A stretch of DNA of 64,000 bases from the NCBI RefSeq assembly GCF_003024685.1, contig NZ_PYLQ01000010.1, positions 23,340 through 87,339 of the forward strand, read 5' to 3'. The stretch's first letter is position 1. Every line of letters begins with the position of its first letter. The position numbers and the translations under genes were made by a program. Origin of the DNA: Faecalibacillus intestinalis (GTDB taxonomy: Bacteria; Bacillota_I; Bacilli_A; Erysipelotrichales; Coprobacillaceae). Under the pieces are notes generated by a model. It worked only from the letters and a program-made list of their open reading frames with translations, searched no databases and was not told the origin of the DNA. Positions 60,001 to 64,000 of the stretch are shown here, piece after piece.

Positions 60001-60989
60001 TATTTCATATAATGTAAGTTTTCTAACATAACTCCACATCCATTAGCAACACAATTTAATGCATCATCTGCTACGAATACAGGAACATTTAATTCAGATT
60101 CTAATAATCTATCTAAACCAGTTAATAAAGCTCCTCCACCAGTTAAGAAAATACCACGTGATACGATATCAGCAGCTAATTCTGGTGGTGTTTGTTCAAG
60201 AACATGTTTAGTTTCTTTAACAATTGTTGCACAAGTTTCTCTAAGTGCTAATTCAGTTTCGTTTGATGTAATAGTAATTGTATGTGGTAATCCAGTTACT
60301 AAGTCTCTACCACGTACTTCAAATGTTTTATCAGATGATCCTTTTACAGCAGAACCAATTTCTAATTTAATTTGTTCAGCAGTACGATCTCCAATTAATA
60401 ATTTATATTTATCTTTAACAAATTTAATAATGTCCGCATCCATGACGTCACCAGCAATTTTTAAAGATGAACTTGTTACAATATCACCTAAAGATAATAC
60501 AGCAATATCAGTAGTTCCTCCACCGATATCAATAACCATATTACCTGTTGGTTTATTAATTTCAAGACCAGCTCCAATTGCTGCTACTTTTGGTTCTTCT
60601 TCGATAAATACCTTTTTAGCTCCACATCTTTCAGCAACATCTCTAATTGCTGATTTTTCAATTGAAGTGATGTTAGATGGACAACAAATCAAGATTGTTG
60701 GTCTAGCAAAAATTCCTTTTAAATTTAATTTATTAATAAAATGAGTTAATAAGATTTCAGTAATTCTAAAATCTGCAATAACTCCATCTTTTAATGGTCT
60801 AATTGCTTGAACCCTACCAGGAGTTTTACCTAACATATCTTTTGCCTCTTGTCCTACAGCTAATGGCTTTTTAGTTTCTTCATCTATTGACACTACTGAA
60901 GGTTCATTGACTACAATACCTTCACCTTTGACATAAATTAATATATTTGCAGTACCTAAATCGATACCAATTTCTTTTGATAATGCCAT
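60000..60989 (-). CDS. mreB: Rod-shape-determining actin homologue MreB/Mbl (329 aa)
   Basis: Actin-like ATPase: 'GIDLGTANILIYVKGEGIV', 'ADFRITEILLTHFI', 'VIDIGGGTTDIAVLSLGDIV' and 'GIFLTGGGALLTGLD'. Length matches MreB/Mbl. AGGAGGAG precedes the start. Downstream of spoIID and spoIIQ, the position of mbl in Bacillus-like genomes (where spoIIID lies between; none is seen here). Confidence 0.95.
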   Translation of the reverse strand: MALSKEIGIDLGTANILIYVKGEGIVVNEPSVVSIDEETKKPLAVGQEAKDMLGKTPGRVQAIRPLKDGVIADFRITEILLTHFINKLNLKGIFARPTILICCPSNITSIEKSAIRDVAERCGAKKVFIEEEPKVAAIGAGLEINKPTGNMVIDIGGGTTDIAVLSLGDIVTSSSLKIAGDVMDADIIKFVKDKYKLLIGDRTAEQIKLEIGSAVKGSSDKTFEVRGRDLVTGLPHTITITSNETELALRETCATIVKETKHVLEQTPPELAADIVSRGIFLTGGGALLTGLDRLLESELNVPVFVADDALNCVANGCGVMLENLHYMK

Positions 60990-61094
60990 TATTTCTCCTC
61001 CTTGTATGTTTTTTCCTCAATATTGTATCACGATTTTATTGAATTACAAGGCAAAAAAACAAAAGACACTAATTTTTTTATAAATATAAATTTA

Positions 61095-61724
61095 TCATGA
61101 TGTTGTCTTAATTTTTTCAATTTTTTGATTAAAATATTTATCAGGATTTACAGTTTTATCATCAATTGAAACAATAAAATGTAAATGTTTTTTTAATGTT
61201 GATTGATAAACATTATTTCCTGCTTTTCCAATAACATCTCCTTGTTTCACTTGATCTCCTTTTTCAACTTTAATATCATCTAAAGATTGATAAATGGTTT
61301 GAATACCTTTTTGATGTTCAATCGTAACAATCCACCCTAATAAAGAATCATTTTCTTTTCTAATAACAGTCCCACTTGCACTCGCATAAACATCAAAGCT
61401 TTCATTATCCTTTGTATAATCAATCCCATCATTAGGACGATAGACTCCTTCAAAATAAACAAGTGCTTCTTCTAATTTTTTATCATCTAAAGACGTATCA
61501 TAAAAACCCTTACTTACTTTAACATCATCATTGACTGGTTTTTTTAAGACTTCACTTCCTTGATTTTTATTTTCATCTTTTGTTTCTACCGAAACTACTG
61601 GTACATCTTCGAATGGTTTTAAATTCTTAACAATTTCCTGAATAACACCGACACCTATTAAAAATAATAAAAGTGAAGTCATAAAAATAAATGTTTTTTT
61701 ATTCCTCTTCAATAATCCTTTCAT
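61095..61724 (-). CDS. spoIIQ: SpoIIQ-like M23-family protein (209 aa)
   Basis: ATG at 61724 follows AGAGGTG by 6 nt; a GTG three codons earlier is possible. One N-terminal membrane helix ('TFIFMTSLLLFLIGVGVI'), then an M23/LytM domain with 'RPNDGIDYTKD', 'GWIVTIEHQKGIQTIYQSL', 'GDVIGKAGNN' and 'HLHFIVSI'. In the first metal motif the usual HxGxD is replaced (NDGIDY), as in Bacillus SpoIIQ, which lacks zinc. It would link the forespore and mother-cell membranes during engulfment. 24 bp downstream of spoIID. Confidence 0.85.
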   Translation of the reverse strand: MKGLLKRNKKTFIFMTSLLLFLIGVGVIQEIVKNLKPFEDVPVVSVETKDENKNQGSEVLKKPVNDDVKVSKGFYDTSLDDKKLEEALVYFEGVYRPNDGIDYTKDNESFDVYASASGTVIRKENDSLLGWIVTIEHQKGIQTIYQSLDDIKVEKGDQVKQGDVIGKAGNNVYQSTLKKHLHFIVSIDDKTVNPDKYFNQKIEKIKTTS

Positions 61725-61757
61725 GCTTTTCACCTCTTAAGAAGTGTAACCATAAAA

Positions 61758-62654
61758 TCATTCTTTATTCTTTGAAATCTCTACTCCTTGATAATAGTGT
61801 TTTAAAATAGCTTGATAATTATATCCTTCCTTTGCCATTCCTTGTGCACCGTATTGAGACAACCCAACTCCATGTCCACATCCTTTAGTCACAAAAATAT
61901 AAGAATTTCCTTCTTTAACTATTTCAAAATCACTTGAAGACAATTGTAGTTTTTCTCTTACTTCCCTACCACTATATTGTTTTTGATTAATAAGAATAGA
62001 TTTAACTCTCCCACTAGGATAGCGTTCTAAAAAACGATATTGAAACGAACCTCCAAAAAATGAATTAAGCTGTGCTTTAGTATATTTTACTTTTTTTATA
62101 AACTGAGGATCATATTCTTGATCCCAATGTGAATCTATAGAAACCAAATACGGTTGACTTGAACCTTTAAAATAGTTTTCTACATTTTCGCTTTTTCCAT
62201 TACTACTTGAATAAAAAAGAGCTGAAATACACTTTCCTTGGTAAGTTAAGATTTCCCCCTTAGTTTCTAAAATAGCTTTTTGAACTTTCTCTTTATATTC
62301 TTCATAATGATCACTCCATGAAACCTTCATCTTTTCATCATCTAGATAAACTTGTGTATTGGTTGTATTATCTACACTTAATAAACGTGAATAAACAAAA
62401 GTTCGACTTGCGACAACTTGTGCTTTAATTGCTTCAAGTTCAAAACTTGCCGGCATTTCTCCAGCAACGACCCCTAATAAATAGTCATCTAAAAGAATTT
62501 TTTGTGTATTATCTCCAACTTTTACACTTACATAAACATCTTCATTTTCTTTTCCTTTATATAAAGAATCTTTCTCTTTGGTTGGTTGATACAACAAAAT
62601 AATCGCTAATAAAATAAATAGAACAAGTAATAATTTAAAAAAAATAGTTTTCAT
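61758..62654 (-). CDS. spoIID: Stage II sporulation protein D (298 aa)
   Basis: N-terminal membrane anchor, then the SpoIID/LytB lytic transglycosylase domain: 'LDDYLLGVVAGEMPASFELE' (catalytic Glu), 'AIKAQVVASRTFVYSRL', 'YSSSNGKSENVENYF', and the end motif 'TKGCGHGVGLSQYGAQGMAK'. It cleaves peptidoglycan during engulfment. No clear Shine-Dalgarno is seen upstream, perhaps because of low expression or compartment-specific control. Indicates an endospore former. Confidence 0.95.
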   Translation of the reverse strand: MKTIFFKLLLVLFILLAIILLYQPTKEKDSLYKGKENEDVYVSVKVGDNTQKILLDDYLLGVVAGEMPASFELEAIKAQVVASRTFVYSRLLSVDNTTNTQVYLDDEKMKVSWSDHYEEYKEKVQKAILETKGEILTYQGKCISALFYSSSNGKSENVENYFKGSSQPYLVSIDSHWDQEYDPQFIKKVKYTKAQLNSFFGGSFQYRFLERYPSGRVKSILINQKQYSGREVREKLQLSSSDFEIVKEGNSYIFVTKGCGHGVGLSQYGAQGMAKEGYNYQAILKHYYQGVEISKNKE

Positions 62655-62677
62655 ATTTTAATATATGAAAACTTAAA

Positions 62678-62878
62678 TTAAAAATGTATTGTTACAAAAT
62701 CTAAAATAAAAGATGCAAATAAATAACCTAAAGATACAGAAGCGACAAGATATAAACAATAGAATTGTTTTAATTTCCCCTTAAGAATATATTTTTCATA
62801 ATGAAAACAACTTAACCCATACATTGAAGATAAAATAGAAAACAAATAAACAATTAACTTTAATATCTGATATGACAT
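62678..62878 (-). CDS. DUF1146/YwzB-like membrane protein (66 aa)
   Basis: ATG at 62878 (MSYQILKLIVYLF) with GAGGAG 6 nt upstream. Two membrane helices ('LIVYLFSILSSMYGLSCFHY' and 'LVASVSLGYLFASFILDFV') separated by a basic loop, as in DUF1146. Often sits between ATP synthase or mur genes and spoIID in Firmicutes. Function unknown. Confidence 0.75.
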   Translation of the reverse strand: MSYQILKLIVYLFSILSSMYGLSCFHYEKYILKGKLKQFYCLYLVASVSLGYLFASFILDFVTIHF

Positions 62879-62932
62879 ATATTTCTCCTCATATAACCCA
62901 TTAATCTGCATATAATAAACAGGGTGATCATT

Positions 62933-63352
62933 TTGACAAATAAAACTTTACAATATCTTATCTATAATCGACTCTATTCAGCAAGTATGTATGAACTTCT
63001 TGCAACCCAAGCTCCTACAAAAATATTACAAATTCAGATGAAACTTTACCAAGAAGAAACACTTAATAATGTTTCTTATCTTGATCGTTATTATCAAGAA
63101 TTAAACACATCAAGTTATCATCCAATTGTAAAAGAGCCTGTTAATCAAGGAAGTTTTAAAAAAAATATATATTGGATGTTAGAATATGAAGGATCAAGCA
63201 CGAAAATATTTTGCAGTGAAAGTTTTAACGCGAATAACGACGAACAAATAAAAAACCTAACCTCCTATATTTCTTCTATAATTGATCAAAGAAACACAAA
63301 ACTAACAAATATATATTTGAATATACTTGATGAAGAAATCGCAAATAAATAA
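62933..63352 (+). CDS. Unknown protein, possibly ferritin-like helical (139 aa)
   Basis: TTG at 62933 with AGGGTG 6 nt upstream is the likely start (MTNKTLQYLIYNRLYS); a GTG at 62924 overlaps the binding site. The N-terminal half is helical with 'LYSASMYELLATQAP' and a Glu-rich second helix, reminiscent of rubrerythrin-type folds, but metal ligands are not clear. It reads opposite to its neighbours. Confidence 0.65.
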   Translation: MTNKTLQYLIYNRLYSASMYELLATQAPTKILQIQMKLYQEETLNNVSYLDRYYQELNTSSYHPIVKEPVNQGSFKKNIYWMLEYEGSSTKIFCSESFNANNDEQIKNLTSYISSIIDQRNTKLTNIYLNILDEEIANK

Positions 63353-63373
63353 AAAACATCACCGAAGTGATGT
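63350..63373 (-). terminator. Terminator of the tRNA operon
   Basis: ACATCAC (63356-63362) and GTGATGT (63367-63373) with a TTCG loop on the minus strand, followed by TTTTTTA. Also overlaps the 3' end of the convergent gene. Confidence 0.88.
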
Positions 63374-63383
63374 GATTTACAAA

Positions 63384-63459
63384 TGGTGACTCGTACGGGA
63401 TTCGAACCCGTGAATGCATGCGTGAAAGGCATGTGAGTTAACCGTTTCTCCAACGAGCC
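63384..63459 (-). tRNA. tRNA-Glu (TTC)
   Basis: 76 nt with encoded CCA; anticodon loop CTTTCAC. Acceptor GGCTCGT/ACGAGTC. Confidence 0.95.
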
Positions 63460-63462
63460 ACA

Positions 63463-63538
63463 TGGCGCTTGAAGTAGGACTCGAACCTACGACCGATCGG
63501 TTAACAGCCGATTGCTCTACCAACTGAGCTATTCAAGC
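63463..63538 (-). tRNA. tRNA-Asn (GTT)
   Basis: 76 nt with encoded CCA; anticodon loop CTGTTAA. Acceptor GCTTGAA/TTCAAGC, discriminator G. Confidence 0.95.
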
Positions 63539-63551
63539 CTATTCAATTAAA

Positions 63552-63625
63552 TGGAGCGGGTGATGGGAATCGAACCCACGTAGTCAGCTTGGAAGGCTGA
63601 AGTTCTACCATTGAACTACACCCGC
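63552..63625 (-). tRNA. tRNA-Gly (TCC), copy 1
   Basis: 74 nt with encoded CCA; anticodon loop CTTCCAA. Identical to the copy at 63703-63776. Confidence 0.95.
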
Positions 63626-63702
63626 ATTACTTAATGCTTGTTAATAATAACACATTAATCAAGTAATTGCAAGAACTTTTTTTAATTTTTTTGTTTTTTT
63701 AA

Positions 63703-63776
63703 TGGAGCGGGTGATGGGAATCGAACCCACGTAGTCAGCTTGGAAGGCTGAAGTTCTACCATTGAACTACACCCGC
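63703..63776 (-). tRNA. tRNA-Gly (TCC), copy 2
   Basis: 74 nt, same sequence as 63552-63625; the 77-bp spacer between the two contains only AT-rich sequence. Confidence 0.95.
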
Positions 63777-63782
63777 ATTGAA

Positions 63783-63871
63783 TGGTGCCCAGGGCCGGAG
63801 TCGAACCGGCACGGATTTTAAGGTCCGCAGGATTTTAAGTCCTGTGCGTCTACCAATTTCGCCACCTGGGC
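63783..63871 (-). tRNA. tRNA-Leu (TAA)
   Basis: 89 nt with a long variable arm and encoded CCA; anticodon loop CTTAAAA. Confidence 0.95.
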
Positions 63872-63884
63872 TTATTCAGTTAAA

Positions 63885-63960
63885 TGGTGACCCGCAGGCG
63901 ACTCGAACGCCTGACCCTCTGATTAAAAGTCAGATGCTCTACCAACTGAGCTAGCGGGTC
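63885..63960 (-). tRNA. tRNA-Lys (TTT)
   Basis: 76 nt with encoded CCA; anticodon loop CTTTTAA. Confidence 0.95.
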
Positions 63961-63968
63961 ATACCTTA

Positions 63969-64000
63969 TGGCTGGGGTAGCTGGATTCGAACCAGCGCAA
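63969..64000 (-). tRNA. Partial tRNA at window edge, probably tRNA-Gln
   Basis: Only the 3' end is present: T-arm GCTGGTTCGAATCCAGC and acceptor TACCCCAGCCA. The acceptor sequence matches the usual tRNA-Gln (TGGGGTA...). The anticodon is outside the window. Confidence 0.7.

Noticed and set aside
1..64000. CRISPR arrays
   Set aside because: No run of regularly spaced identical 23-40 bp repeats and no cas genes were seen.

Overview
The window comes from a low-GC, spore-forming Firmicute, most likely of the class Erysipelotrichia (Coprobacillus/Thomasclavelia-like). The support is a spoIID - spoIIQ-like - mreB run, a tmRNA whose tag ends in YAFA (a Mollicutes/Erysipelotrichia-like ending), strongly AT-rich sequence and Firmicute-type ribosome binding sites. 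The taxon is inferred, not read directly.

Right side (52.8-64.0 kb) is core chromosome: ssrA (tmRNA), smpB, rnr, secG, a TagO/MraY-like glycosyl-1-phosphate transferase with an unusual outer domain, mupG, a Cof-type HAD phosphatase, mreB, a SpoIIQ-like M23 protein, spoIID, a DUF1146 protein, an unknown gene, and a minus-strand tRNA cluster (a partial tRNA, probably Gln, then Lys, Leu, Gly, Gly, Asn and Glu). The far left (1-650) holds the end of an AraC-type regulator and one copy of a small 49-50 aa protein gene.

Between them (about 2.87-52.79 kb) lies a ~50 kb integrative and conjugative element (ICE) abutting the 3' end of ssrA. A 399-bp repeat, 20 mismatches and no indels, sits at its right end and just outside its left end. 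All its confidently called protein genes read leftwards. From right to left: DUF3789 protein, secreted Thr/Ser/Lys-rich protein, giant SpaA-type adhesin, a bacteriocin-like locus (secreted protein, LytTR regulator, degenerate AgrC-like kinase, small membrane protein), Dam-type methylase, AbrB-like protein, a type IV secretion module (VirB2-, VirB6-, VirB3-, VirB4-like), amidoligase plus gamma-glutamylcyclotransferase, NlpC/P60 hydrolase, small ICE proteins, a type I toxin-antitoxin unit and an oriT-like palindromic region, a ribbon-helix-helix protein, a MobP relaxase with Sel1 repeats, a Toprim primase, a VirD4 coupling protein, then an agr quorum-sensing locus that leads straight into a 2,948-aa Rhs/YD-repeat toxin and two downstream genes. 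After that come a two-gene membrane system, a sigma-like factor, and a recombination module with two large serine recombinases and several small genes. The last gene is an AbiH-family phage-defence protein.

To the left (about 0.79-2.87 kb) is the remnant of a second, related element with the same order: a ~60-bp end repeat, a defence-like gene (here HEPN), a recombinase C-terminal scrap, and the 49-aa-gene right end. This suggests serial insertion of related elements at ssrA, each carrying a different defence gene in the slot downstream of the recombinase.

The most striking points are: (1) agrD-agrB placed directly at the head of the Rhs toxin operon, with agrC split by a one-base insertion; (2) a perfect 14-bp tandem duplication that throws a signal peptide out of frame and could act as an on/off switch; (3) the recombinase-linked defence slot; (4) a three-copy small protein with a conserved structured leader; (5) a type I toxin-antitoxin unit whose two RNAs carry the same 5' motif.
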